Shown here piece by piece: positions 46,300 through 54,544 of a DNA stretch of 62,005 nt. This stretch comes from Lentisphaerota bacterium (lineage in GTDB: Bacteria > Verrucomicrobiota > Lentisphaeria > Victivallales > Victivallaceae), in NCBI GenBank assembly GCA_015061885.1, contig SUVS01000010.1, positions 1-62,005 of the forward strand, given 5' to 3'. Position 1 is the stretch's first letter; each line of letters begins with the position of its first letter. Below the pieces are notes generated by a model. That model was not told where the DNA came from and ran no database searches. It worked only from the letters and a program-made list of their open reading frames with translations. Position numbers and translations under genes: made by a program.

Positions 46300-46590
46300 A
46301 GATGAGGGGAAACTCGCAAAAGTCGGCAATGGGATAACCTTCGCCCAGCGGGGGGAGCGTTGCATAATGATATTGTGTCGTAGCATGAACACCTGTCTGC
46401 CGCTCAACGGAGAACGGTAATAACCCGCCTTCGTTAAACTACGGCGTGGCAAGCGGTGATAAAAGCCGCTTCTTAACTGGCAAGGCATACGCAGTGTAAA
46501 AACTACCGCTTGCGTATGCGGTGAATGGCGGCAACAGCCAAACCGTTATCTACCGTTAATTCCCGTTATACTCCGTTAAGCTGCCATCCA
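46300..46590. repeat. Non-coding repeat-rich spacer with inverted repeats
   Basis: The 310-bp gap holds no gene. It has AAGCGG/CCGCTT (46451-46456 with 46466-46471) and GCATACGCA/TGCGTATGC (46485-46493 with 46511-46519). The stretch from about 46519, GCGGTGAATGGCGGCA with CCGTTA blocks and a final GCTGCCATCC, matches the layout of the element near 4265-4325. CGTTAAACTACGGCGTGGCAAGCGG (about 46433-46456, reverse strand) resembles the CGTAGTTTTACGAAGCCGG part of the 174-bp repeats. Confidence 0.45.
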
Positions 46591-46620
46591 TACTGTCTGT
46601 ATTTTTACAGCAGTATTTTC
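46590..46620 (+). terminator. Possible terminator after the metallophosphoesterase gene
   Basis: ATACTG-T-CTGTA (46590-46601) pairs with TACAG-CAGTAT (46606-46616) around a T-rich loop and is followed by TTTC. It spans the stop codon of the convergent permease gene. Confidence 0.4.
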
Positions 46621-47525
46621 AGCATCAGCGGAGCCGTTATGATCGAAAGCAATGTGGTTATAATGATTGCCTGACTTGCCAAATCTATATCGCCGCCGTA
46701 ACGCCGTGCCACCAGCACCGAGCTTGAAGATACCGGCATGAGCGATACCACCGCCAGCACCCGGAAAATATCCTGCGGCAGCGGCAGGAGTTTGAGCATC
46801 ATAATAATTGCAATCGGCAGAAGGATCAGCCGAACCACGCTCAAATAAAATACATCGAACAAATGGTGCGTCAACTTGCCTGCACTGTTGTAGATCGCCG
46901 CCCCGATGCCGATAAGCACCAGCGGCACTGCTGCATTACCCATAGTATTACAGACCTTTGCCAGAATAGTCGGCAGCTGGATGTTGAACGCCACCAGCAG
47001 CAAGGCGATCGCCACGGCATACAAGTTTACCGAGAATATGTTACGCAATGTTTCCTGGCGGGAACTGCCGCCGAATGCGGCGATACCAACTGTCCAGAAC
47101 CCGATAGTGGAACCGATATTCATCAGCAAAAGCAAACTTACATATTTATCGCCCCACAGGTTATCCAGCACTATCAGCGGCAGAAAGAGGTAGTTGTTAC
47201 AAGTACAGAAGTGCTGAAACATAGCTTTGCGTTCTTTGGTTTCGTACCGCATGATACGGCTGAAAATTCGGCCTAACGCCATCCCGAAAGCCATGATCGC
47301 AAAACCCATTACCGGCAGTATCCATGTATCTATAAGCTGATCGGCTTTGAAGTTGCGGGTGATGCTGCCGATGGTCATCAGCGGAAAAAGCACATCCAGT
47401 GTCAGATTGGAAATCTGCTGGATACCCGTGGCATCAATTATCTTCCTGCGGGTCAGAAAAGCCCCGATGCCGAATGCGATGAAAGTTTCCAGTATAGCCA
47501 GAAAAGTCTGATATGCTATGTTCAT
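46605..47525 (-). CDS. AEC-family (auxin efflux carrier-like) transporter
   Basis: A 306-residue integral membrane protein with about ten hydrophobic segments. The two halves show the family pattern: an N-terminal helix with F-I-A-F-G-I-G-A-F-L-T-R-R-K, L-D-V-L-F-P-L-M-T-I-G, and near the C-terminus R-V-L-A-V-V-S-L-M-P-V-S-S-S-S-V-L-V-A-R-R-Y-G-G-D. Relatives move malonate, malate and other small organic anions; no substrate can be assigned. It starts 1 bp after the uvrA stop codon on the same strand, so it is co-transcribed and probably translationally coupled, though a functional link to DNA repair is not expected. Confidence 0.9.
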   Translation of the reverse strand: MNIAYQTFLAILETFIAFGIGAFLTRRKIIDATGIQQISNLTLDVLFPLMTIGSITRNFKADQLIDTWILPVMGFAIMAFGMALGRIFSRIMRYETKERKAMFQHFCTCNNYLFLPLIVLDNLWGDKYVSLLLLMNIGSTIGFWTVGIAAFGGSSRQETLRNIFSVNLYAVAIALLLVAFNIQLPTILAKVCNTMGNAAVPLVLIGIGAAIYNSAGKLTHHLFDVFYLSVVRLILLPIAIIMMLKLLPLPQDIFRVLAVVSLMPVSSSSVLVARRYGGDIDLASQAIIITTLLSIITAPLMLKILL

Positions 47526-47526
47526 T

Positions 47527-50373
47527 TTATAAATACTCCTTTAAATAACGCCCGGTATGCGATTTACTGTTTTCTGCCACTTCTTCGGGCGTACCGGCGG
47601 CAATAAGCTCGCCGCCGGCAGAACCGCCTTCCGGGCCAATATCAATAATATGGTCGGCAGTTTTTATTACATCAAGATTGTGTTCAATGACCAACACGCT
47701 GTTGCCCAGATCACGGAGCTTGAACAGCACTTTCAAAAGCTGATCCACATCCGCAAGGTGCAGACCGGTGGTCGGTTCATCGAGTATATACATGGTGTGT
47801 CCGCGTGGAATACGGCAGAGTTCGCTGGCGAGTTTGACCCGTTGGGCTTCGCCGCCCGAGAGGGTGGTGGCGGGCTGTCCGAGCTTGATATAGCCCAAAC
47901 CGACTTCCTGCAAGGTGGCAAGTTTTCGCTTCAAGGGCGGTACATTTTCAAAGAACTCCACCGCCTGATTTACGGTCATATCAAGTATTTCGGCAATATT
48001 GTGTTTTTTGTAACGCACATTGAGCGTTTCGGAATTAAACCGTTTGCCGTTGCATGCACTGCACTCCACATAGACATCGGAAAGGAACTGCATTTCGATT
48101 TTTTTGATGCCGTCGCCTTTGCACTCTTCGCATCTGCCGCCTTTCATGTTGAAGCTGAACCGCCCCGGTGTGTAGCCGTGGAGCTTGGCTTCGGGAGTTT
48201 CCGCCATAAGTTTGCGGATGATGTCAAAAGCACCGATGTAGGTTGCCGCGTTACTGCGGGGAGTACGCCCGATCGGACTCTGATCAATAACAATAGCTTT
48301 GTCGATAAGTTCCAGATTTTCGATACGGTCGTGTTCTCCCGGCGGCAGATCCATGATTTTCTGCTGTTGATTCAATGCTCGCACCAGTATTTCATTGACC
48401 AGCGAACTTTTGCCGGAACCGGATACCCCGGTAACACAGGTGAATGCCCCCAGCGGGATCTCCACATTGATATTTTTGAGATTGTTGTGCCGACAGCCGT
48501 TGAGTTTGATTTTTTTACCGTTGCCTTTATTCCGTTGGGCTGGCACAATGATGTTTTTTCTGCCGGCAAGGTAATCACCGGTGGGTGAACCCGCAACTGC
48601 CGCCACTTCGCCGGGAGAGCCTTGAGCTACGATTTCGCCGCCGGCCACTCCTGCTCCGGGGCCCAGATCCATCACAAAATCGGCTGAACGGATGGTATCA
48701 AGGTCATGTTCCACCACGATCACGGTATTACCGAGATCGCGGAGTTTTTTCAGCGTATCGATCAGCAGATCATTATCCCGCTGATGCAAGCCGATGGAGG
48801 GTTCGTCCAGTATATACAACACTCCCACCAGTGCCGACCCCAGCTGGGTGGCAAGGCGGATGCGTTGAGCTTCGCCGCCGGAAAGCGTGCCGGAAGCCCG
48901 GTCAAGCGAAAGGTAGGATAAACCCACATCACAGAGAAATTTCAGCCGCGATCTTATTTCCCGCAAAACATCTTCAGCGATTTGTGCTTTTTCGTTATCC
49001 AATTCAAGTTTATCCAGAAAATCCGCCGCATCGGCTATACTCAATGCGTTGAATTTATCAATGGAAAGCCCGCCCACTGTTACTGCCAGACTTACCGGAT
49101 TGAGCCTTGCACCATGACAGACCGGGCAGGTTCGGGGAGCCAGATAACTTTTCATGCGTTCGCGTACAGATTCGCTTTCGGTTTCGACCATCCGCCGCCG
49201 CATATTTTCCAGAATACCTTCAAAGGGCTTTGACCAGTGGAACTTTTTGCCGCGGATATAGTAGTCAAATTCCAGATGTTCTTCGCCGCTGCCGTAAAGC
49301 AGGAGGTGTTTTATCTCTTCAGGCAGATCGCGGAACGGCCTGGTGAGCATATCGGGTATATTTTTCCACTCGGCGATTTTCCGCAAGATCATGTTGTAAT
49401 ACATTATAAGATGCCGCGGACCGCGCCGCCAGCCGGGGATGGCTCCGTTGCGGATGGATTTGCTGTCGTCAGGGATCACCAGCGAGGGTGCCATGACCAT
49501 TTGCACGCCAAGACCGTTACAACTGCTGCAAGCTCCGTAAGGACTGTTGAACGAAAAATTACGCGGCAGGAGTTCGCCGAAACTTACTTTGCACTCCACA
49601 CAGGCAAGGTGTTCGCTGTATTTGGTTTCCTCCCATTCGCCGGATGCCGGATCCTGCACCAGGAGTGTCAGCATACCGTTGCCGTGCTTGAGGGCGGTTT
49701 CCACCGAGTCATTGACCCGCGAACGATCCATATTGCCGGAAACCAGACGATCGACCACAATATCAACATAGTGGCGGATGGTTTTGGCAAGTTTTATTTC
49801 TGAAGGGGCATCAATGGTTACGATTTTGCCGTCGATTCGGCAACGGAGAAAACCGTCGGTATGGATTTTTTCGATAATATCATGATGTTCGCCCTTTCTG
49901 CCATCGACTATGGGGGCAAGAAGCATAAGTTTTTTGCCTTCCGGCAGTTCCATAAGCTGACTGGTGATGGCTTCGGCAGACTGGCGTTTGAGTTCTTTTC
50001 CGCAATGCGGACAATGGGGAGTTCCTGCGTGGGCGTAGAGCAAACGCAGATAGTCATAAATTTCAGTAACCGTGGCAACGGTAGAGCGTGGATTGCTCCC
50101 GGCAGAGCGTTGTTCTATGGCAATAGCCGGCGACAAGCCCTCAATATGCTCAACTTTGGGCTTCTGCATTTGATCAAGAAACATTCTGGCGTAAGCGGAA
50201 AGACTTTCCACATACCGCCGCTGCCCTTCAGCATAAAGCGTATCAAACGCCAGCGAGCTTTTGCCCGAACCGGACAAACCGGTGATGACCACGAGTTTGT
50301 TACGCGGAATAACAGCGTTGATATTTTTAAGATTGTGCTGACTTGCACCTTTGATTACAATATTTTCAAACAT
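47527..50373 (-). CDS. uvrA: Excinuclease ABC subunit UvrA
   Basis: A 948-residue ATPase of full UvrA length that finds bulky DNA lesions together with UvrB. First half: Walker A G-L-S-G-S-G-K-S (residues 32-39), F-D-T-L-Y-A-E-G-Q-R-R-Y, a zinc finger with C-V-E-C and C-S-S-C-N-G-L-G, signature L-S-G-G-E-A-Q-R-I-R-L-A, and I-L-D-E-P-S-I-G-L-H-Q-R-D-N. Second half: G-V-S-G-S-G-K-S, the zinc finger C-E-E-C-K-G-D-G...C-S-A-C-N-G-K-R, L-S-G-G-E-A-Q-R-V-K-L-A and I-L-D-E-P-T-T-G-L-H. Complete, with no missing motif. It has its own promoter and the AEC permease gene follows directly. Confidence 0.98.
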   Translation of the reverse strand: MFENIVIKGASQHNLKNINAVIPRNKLVVITGLSGSGKSSLAFDTLYAEGQRRYVESLSAYARMFLDQMQKPKVEHIEGLSPAIAIEQRSAGSNPRSTVATVTEIYDYLRLLYAHAGTPHCPHCGKELKRQSAEAITSQLMELPEGKKLMLLAPIVDGRKGEHHDIIEKIHTDGFLRCRIDGKIVTIDAPSEIKLAKTIRHYVDIVVDRLVSGNMDRSRVNDSVETALKHGNGMLTLLVQDPASGEWEETKYSEHLACVECKVSFGELLPRNFSFNSPYGACSSCNGLGVQMVMAPSLVIPDDSKSIRNGAIPGWRRGPRHLIMYYNMILRKIAEWKNIPDMLTRPFRDLPEEIKHLLLYGSGEEHLEFDYYIRGKKFHWSKPFEGILENMRRRMVETESESVRERMKSYLAPRTCPVCHGARLNPVSLAVTVGGLSIDKFNALSIADAADFLDKLELDNEKAQIAEDVLREIRSRLKFLCDVGLSYLSLDRASGTLSGGEAQRIRLATQLGSALVGVLYILDEPSIGLHQRDNDLLIDTLKKLRDLGNTVIVVEHDLDTIRSADFVMDLGPGAGVAGGEIVAQGSPGEVAAVAGSPTGDYLAGRKNIIVPAQRNKGNGKKIKLNGCRHNNLKNINVEIPLGAFTCVTGVSGSGKSSLVNEILVRALNQQQKIMDLPPGEHDRIENLELIDKAIVIDQSPIGRTPRSNAATYIGAFDIIRKLMAETPEAKLHGYTPGRFSFNMKGGRCEECKGDGIKKIEMQFLSDVYVECSACNGKRFNSETLNVRYKKHNIAEILDMTVNQAVEFFENVPPLKRKLATLQEVGLGYIKLGQPATTLSGGEAQRVKLASELCRIPRGHTMYILDEPTTGLHLADVDQLLKVLFKLRDLGNSVLVIEHNLDVIKTADHIIDIGPEGGSAGGELIAAGTPEEVAENSKSHTGRYLKEYL

Positions 50374-50407
50374 TTTCAGCCATATATTTTAAGAACCTGT
50401 TATTAAT

Positions 50408-50436
50408 AATATACAGCCGGAAATTAAGTTTGGCAA
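50408..50436 (-). promoter_or_regulatory. Promoter of uvrA
   Basis: On the minus strand, TTGCCA (50436-50431), a 17-bp spacer and TATATT (50413-50408). No SOS-box consensus was seen nearby. Confidence 0.5.
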
Positions 50437-50549
50437 CTTGCCGCCGGATTTTTTATACGCCGGATTTTTGATGCGTTTTGAAAATAACTGTATATATTGT
50501 TAATACCGGAGGCATAACTCTGAAAAAACGGAATACTTTTATCTTATGC

Positions 50550-50591
50550 TGTCAAGTGATGCTTGACAATCTATTAAAAGACAACTATATT
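50550..50591 (+). promoter_or_regulatory. Strong promoter with overlapping operator for the 50820-62005 gene cluster
   Basis: TTGACA (50563-50568), a 17-bp spacer and TATATT (50586-50591) form a near-consensus promoter. TGTCAAG (50550-50556) and CTTGACA (50562-50568) are a perfect inverted repeat with a 5-bp spacer whose right arm contains the -35 box, so a bound dimer would block RNA polymerase. The leader would be about 220 nt. A second, weaker candidate is TTGATT (50740-50745) with TATTAT (50764-50769). Confidence 0.65.
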
Positions 50592-50607
50592 AACAGTAAA
50601 GAAAACA

Positions 50608-50649
50608 GGGGGAATGAAAAATAGTTATTTTTATTCGTGAAAATCCCCC
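50608..50649 (+). promoter_or_regulatory. Leader hairpin of the cluster
   Basis: GGGGGA (50608-50613) and TCCCCC (50644-50649) enclose a second stem (GAAT-AAAAATA with TATTTTT-ATTC). This lies in the predicted 5' leader. No known riboswitch was recognised. The rest of the 446-bp gap is very AT-rich. Confidence 0.4.
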
Positions 50650-50819
50650 AAAGAGCATAAAAAAGGTTGAAAAAAGAGGAAAGACACACTTTTTTGTTGT
50701 TTTTCTTTATATTTGTTATTATTTTTTTGTTTTTATAACTTGATTTTGTTGTTTTTTAATGTATATTATCTCTGGAAGAAAGAATTATCAACCTTTGTTT
50801 TTTTAGAAGGAGGTACAAA

Positions 50820-51158
50820 ATGGAAATTAAATTTTATTCCCTGGAAGAGGTCGCAGAACTCTTCGGGGTAAATTACCAGTTGATTTATAAATTGGTAAAA
50901 ACAGGAGAATTGCCAAGTGTGAGAATAGGCAAGATGTTCCGTGTATCTGAAATGCAGCTGAAAGAATACATGGATCGTCAGAGCGTCGGTACTCCAGCAT
51001 CCGGAGAGCAAAGTTATATATGCTCCCGATGCGGGAAAAAATATTTCAGTGCATTGTCGATGAGTGGAAAATGCAAGGAATGCGGGGCCCCGCTTTGCAA
51101 GGCATGTATTGAAAACGATAAAGCTGAATATTGTGAAATACATCAGGCAGATAAATAA
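50820..51158 (+). CDS. Small HTH (excisionase/MerR-like) protein with C-terminal zinc-binding domain
   Basis: A 112-residue protein. Residues 1-53 are a single winged-helix of the excisionase/MerR type (Y-S-L-E-E-V-A-E-L-F-G-V-N-Y-Q-L-I-Y-K-L-V-K-T-G-E-L-P, then R-I-G-K-M-F-R-V-S). Residues 65-110 carry eight metal ligands: C68, C71, C85, C88, C93, C96, C105 and H108, a two-zinc B-box/RING-like arrangement. The SD AGGAGG is excellent. It is the first gene after the regulated promoter and lies 24 bp before the SPFH gene, so it is a good candidate for the cluster's own regulator, binding the palindrome at 50550-50568. That is inference. No integrase is nearby, so a phage excisionase role is unlikely. 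Confidence 0.85.
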   Translation: MEIKFYSLEEVAELFGVNYQLIYKLVKTGELPSVRIGKMFRVSEMQLKEYMDRQSVGTPASGEQSYICSRCGKKYFSALSMSGKCKECGAPLCKACIENDKAEYCEIHQADK

Positions 51159-51182
51159 CACAAAAGTTGTGAGGATAGACAA

Positions 51183-53057
51183 ATGATTGAGAGACTCTAC
51201 ACTAAAGTATGTACATCGCTGGTGAACGAAAATGGTCGTGCACTTTCGGGTGAAGCTCTTGAAAAAGCTGAAAAAATTTTACAGGATGCCAGGAAAAAAT
51301 ATAAAATCTGGGTTGATAGATCAGGATTCTTTTACGTTGCGGAACGGGCACTTTTTGCTTCTTACACAGCACTGCGCGATGAGTCCGGCAATCATTTGAG
51401 GATTTGCGGAAAGCGGGTTCATATTGCGGCTAAATTCTGTAGCAAATGCGGAGCTGCTGCCCCAGGCAGCTGGTGGACTTGCGGAGGTTGCGGAAAGCGG
51501 ATCGGCAATGAATCTAAAATCTGTCCTCATTGCGGCAAAGTTCAAAATGTATCAGTCCGTGTGGATATGGCAGATGGTAATTGGCAGAAGAATGAAGAAG
51601 TTTTTGCTGAACGCTTTGAATATGCAGATGTGAAAAAACTGCTCGGTAAAGGCTTGAATGTTCAGGAGAATCAGGCGGCAATTTTGCTGGAAGGCGGAGC
51701 TGTAAAAGAAGTCCTGGAACCGGGATTTTATCCGGTTGGCAACTTGGATGAACAAGTTTCTCCGGAAGGTGAACAGAGCATTGTTATGGTTGATAAATCG
51801 GAATTTATATTGCCGGTTTGTATCGAAAAGCTCCGTACCAGTGATGATATAGAAACTGATATGCATGTAGTTGTTGTGCTTCAGTTCGATGAAACCAATG
51901 CCTCCGGATTTATGCGTAACCTGATGGGGAGCAGTCTTTACCTGAAAAATGATGTTTTGACTTCTGCTTTGGGATATGACGAAATTGCTCATTCTCTTTT
52001 GCAGGATGTGGATAACGCCGCCAGAGATTTCTGCAATGCTCATACTGTTTCTGATTTGTTCAAAGATCCCGATCTGCGGATCAAGCTGGAAAACTATACG
52101 GCTTCGGCCATGGCCGGAAATCTTGTGTCCAAAGGATTGTGCTTTGTCAGGCTTAAAGAACTTGAATTTGAATCAGAAGTCTTTTCGGAACTTCGTAATC
52201 TTTCCGGACAGGTGGAAGCCAAACGCCGCGAAATTGAATTTATGCGCCGTGCGGATGAACTCGCCAATGATGCAACCCGCCGCGAGGCTATGAGCGAGTT
52301 TGAGATGGAAGATTACATGAATCAGCTTGCTCACGAAAAAGGAATCAAGGATGAGTTACGTGAACAGGAACTTGAGCGTATTAAATATCTTTGGAGTCAG
52401 CAGAAAGAGAAGGACGCTCTTACTCATGAAAATGATCTGGATGATCTTCAGCAGACTCGTCAGCTTGAACGCGATTACAGAGATGCTGAACATGAGCAGG
52501 ATATTCTGGATTTGCGTCGGCGTAAAGATTTGGAACGGCGGCTTTTGGAGCAGAATTCCAACTTGGAAAATATACAGATCGAAGCCAAAATTCAGGAAAT
52601 TAAACTGGATCTGGAAAAGAAAAATGTGGAAGCTGAACAGGATGCCGCTAAAGGTTGGTTGAATATCAAACAGCAGAAACAGGATTTCAATCAGAAGCAG
52701 AAGATTGAAATGATGCAAGTTGCTGCCGGAATGGATATCAAGGCTTTGCTCGCAGCAGAAGATGATCAGGACAAACGGGAACATCTTTTGCGGATGTATG
52801 AGTTGGAAATGCAGGCAAAAATGACTCCGGAACTTCTGTTGGCGGCTGCCGCTGCCCGGGGGAATGCCGCCGCTGCCGCTGCATTAAGCTCGCTTAATCA
52901 GGAACAGTTGCAAGTGATCGAACGAGCCAAAGCTGAAAATAAAGTTTTGTATGACCAGATGCTTCAGATGAGTGAACGCATGTTCAACAAGGCGGCTGAA
53001 TCCATGGCAAAATCCTCTGAAAAAGGCAGCAATACAACGACCCAAATCATTAAATAG
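51183..53057 (+). CDS. Zinc-ribbon SPFH (band 7)-like protein with long coiled coil
   Basis: A 624-residue protein with no signal peptide or clear membrane helix. Residues 75-117 contain seven cysteines (75, 86, 89, 100, 103, 114, 117) as paired C-x-x-C zinc ribbons. Residues 150-345 resemble an SPFH/band-7 domain (N-V-Q-E-N-Q-A-A-I-L-L-E-G-G, V-L-E-P-G-F-Y-P-V-G, D-M-H-V-V-V-V-L-Q-F, then helical S-A-L-G-Y-D-E-I-A). Residues 345-530 are a charged coiled coil (R-R-E-I-E-F-M-R-R-A-D-E-L onward), ending in an Ala-rich tail. SPFH proteins form ring-like oligomers that organise membranes or recruit partners. The SD is GAGGAT. It is second in the cluster; an assembly platform for the kinase pathway is inference. 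Confidence 0.8.
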   Translation: MIERLYTKVCTSLVNENGRALSGEALEKAEKILQDARKKYKIWVDRSGFFYVAERALFASYTALRDESGNHLRICGKRVHIAAKFCSKCGAAAPGSWWTCGGCGKRIGNESKICPHCGKVQNVSVRVDMADGNWQKNEEVFAERFEYADVKKLLGKGLNVQENQAAILLEGGAVKEVLEPGFYPVGNLDEQVSPEGEQSIVMVDKSEFILPVCIEKLRTSDDIETDMHVVVVLQFDETNASGFMRNLMGSSLYLKNDVLTSALGYDEIAHSLLQDVDNAARDFCNAHTVSDLFKDPDLRIKLENYTASAMAGNLVSKGLCFVRLKELEFESEVFSELRNLSGQVEAKRREIEFMRRADELANDATRREAMSEFEMEDYMNQLAHEKGIKDELREQELERIKYLWSQQKEKDALTHENDLDDLQQTRQLERDYRDAEHEQDILDLRRRKDLERRLLEQNSNLENIQIEAKIQEIKLDLEKKNVEAEQDAAKGWLNIKQQKQDFNQKQKIEMMQVAAGMDIKALLAAEDDQDKREHLLRMYELEMQAKMTPELLLAAAAARGNAAAAAALSSLNQEQLQVIERAKAENKVLYDQMLQMSERMFNKAAESMAKSSEKGSNTTTQIIK

Positions 53058-53078
53058 GGAGTTGGGGAGTTTTTTGTT

Positions 53079-54203
53079 ATGGAATGTCCAAGATGCAAAT
53101 CAGCAGTGGAATATATTCCCGGAGAAAGTGAATTCTGTCCGGAATGCGGTGCTGTTCTTAACGGAGAGTCCGCTCCGGCTGAAGTTGGTCAGAATACATT
53201 ATCCGGAGTGGATTTTTCTGCAATCTTTTCGCAAATTGCCGCAGACTCAAGTGCTGAAAGAAATGAAGAGTCTTATAAATCCCTTTCAGTAAAATCCCGG
53301 GAAATAGCTGAAAATATTGAGAGCATTGATATACCAGTCTGTTCCAGGAGTGAGTGTGCCTATGTCGAAGTTGAATACAACCGGAATATCTTTTTTGTCT
53401 GTGGAGCTGAATCTGTTATAAAACTGCGTCTGACTCCGCAAAGTAATGAATTGAAGCATCTGTTGATCTTCATGGAAAATATGCGTTCCGAAGATCAGAC
53501 CCGCCGGCAGATCCCGGTCAATGAGATTTTGCGGAAGGATCATCCGTTTACATTACAGATACCGTATAATCCGCAACAGCTGTCGGGACGAATATCTTTT
53601 GCGTTTTACATTGGCTGTCAAACAGAAAAAGGTTTGAGTTATTATCAGTTTATTGTGGATCACAAAGTCTATGACCCGAATCAATCCGGCAGCATCTTAA
53701 AGCAGATCGTGATCAATCAGACTTTTGAAGCCCGTCATGCCGCGGATATTAATTACCGGGATAATATTGGTGATGCTTTGACAAAACTGGCCGGCAAAAC
53801 ATTGAGTGCCCATGAATTGGTTGACAAACTCAATGATCTGCCGCTTGATTACTCTAAACAGAATTTGACCAGAACTGTTTGGCGTCCGGAAAATATTTTT
53901 GTAAAAGGCAATCTTTACCCCACAGAAAAATTATGTATCAGCTGGAATGGCAATAATATTTGTTACTGGGAAAAGAAAATATCAAATTCGGCAGAACCCC
54001 CGAAGAAACAGATTTGCTTATCCGTGCCGGAGGCGGTAAGCTGGGGCCGCGGGATTATCCGAATTCCACCGTCAGCCGGGTTCATGCAGAAGTACTGTAT
54101 TGCGAAGATACGGTCAAGTTTTTTGACCGCAGTACCTACGGCACTTACATCAATGGCAGAAAGCCGGACAGTGCCGGGATCCCGATCCCGGATAAGGCAT
54201 TGA
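53079..54203 (+). CDS. Zinc-ribbon protein, N-terminal part of a frameshifted FHA protein
   Basis: As read, 374 codons, but only the first ~294 look genuine. Residues 3-23 are a zinc ribbon (C3, C6, C20, C23: C-P-R-C...C-P-E-C-G). Residues 85-230 are a beta-rich domain (V-E-V-E-Y-N-R-N-I-F-F-V, L-R-L-T-P, I-S-F-A-F-Y-I) that I do not recognise, and 240-290 a short helical linker. After about 53960 the frame turns Cys/Trp/Arg/Ser-rich and non-conserved, while the -1 frame encodes a textbook FHA domain. Adding one T in the T-run at 53959-53961 would join both into a protein of about 484 residues. I judge the break to be a sequencing or assembly indel or a recent mutation. The SD is GGGGAG. Confidence 0.7.
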   Translation: MECPRCKSAVEYIPGESEFCPECGAVLNGESAPAEVGQNTLSGVDFSAIFSQIAADSSAERNEESYKSLSVKSREIAENIESIDIPVCSRSECAYVEVEYNRNIFFVCGAESVIKLRLTPQSNELKHLLIFMENMRSEDQTRRQIPVNEILRKDHPFTLQIPYNPQQLSGRISFAFYIGCQTEKGLSYYQFIVDHKVYDPNQSGSILKQIVINQTFEARHAADINYRDNIGDALTKLAGKTLSAHELVDKLNDLPLDYSKQNLTRTVWRPENIFVKGNLYPTEKLCISWNGNNICYWEKKISNSAEPPKKQICLSVPEAVSWGRGIIRIPPSAGFMQKYCIAKIRSSFLTAVPTALTSMAESRTVPGSRSRIRH

Positions 54204-54529
54204 TCGAATTCGGAGATATTCACATGCAGATGACTCTCCAGCATTGTGAAATGCGTTCCGGCAGAAATATCTGCCAAACCTGTAAGGCAAATAAGATAAA
54301 ATCCATGACATTCCAACGCTGTGATGAAGAAAAAGAGTGTTATATACTTGTCTGGCAGTGTTGCGAACTTGGGCGTATTTTCCCGGAACTGGCAGACTGG
54401 AATGTTTTTTTCAGAAATCATTCATTTTTCATTCGCACTCCGGAACAGGATTTTCATTACCTGCGTCCGGGGCATTCCATTGAGTCAAATGGTCAAAAAA
54501 TTCAAGTAAAATATTTTCATCAGGATTAA
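53960..54529 (+). CDS. FHA-domain C-terminal part of the same broken gene
   Basis: About 189 codons in the -1 frame. The FHA (phosphothreonine-binding) signature is complete: L-L-L-G-K-E-N-I-K-F-G-R, then N-S-T-V-S-R-V-H-A-E-V and F-F-D-R-S-T-Y-G-T-Y-I-N-G-R. A Cys-rich tail of about 100 residues follows (C-x-x-C and C-C pairs) and ends 15 bp before the first lipoprotein gene. An in-frame TAA at 53954-53956 and the lack of an SD make independent translation from the TTG at 53960 unlikely. Together with the preceding part this would be a zinc-ribbon/FHA adaptor able to bind Thr-phosphorylated targets of the kinase downstream. Confidence 0.7.
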   Translation: MLLGKENIKFGRTPEETDLLIRAGGGKLGPRDYPNSTVSRVHAEVLYCEDTVKFFDRSTYGTYINGRKPDSAGIPIPDKALIEFGDIHMQMTLQHCEMRSGRNICQTCKANKIKSMTFQRCDEEKECYILVWQCCELGRIFPELADWNVFFRNHSFFIRTPEQDFHYLRPGHSIESNGQKIQVKYFHQD

Positions 54530-54544
54530 AGAAAGGAAAAATTT

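Noticed and set aside
50820..51158. Phage or integrative-element excisionase
   Set aside because: The HTH resembles excisionases, but there is no integrase, attachment repeat or phage gene, and a zinc domain follows. A cluster regulator fits better.
53945..53985. Programmed -1 ribosomal frameshift joining the zinc-ribbon and FHA frames
   Set aside because: No X-XXY-YYZ slippery heptamer in the right phase (TGG GAA AAG does not re-pair well) and no clear downstream stimulatory hairpin; a simple indel explains it better.
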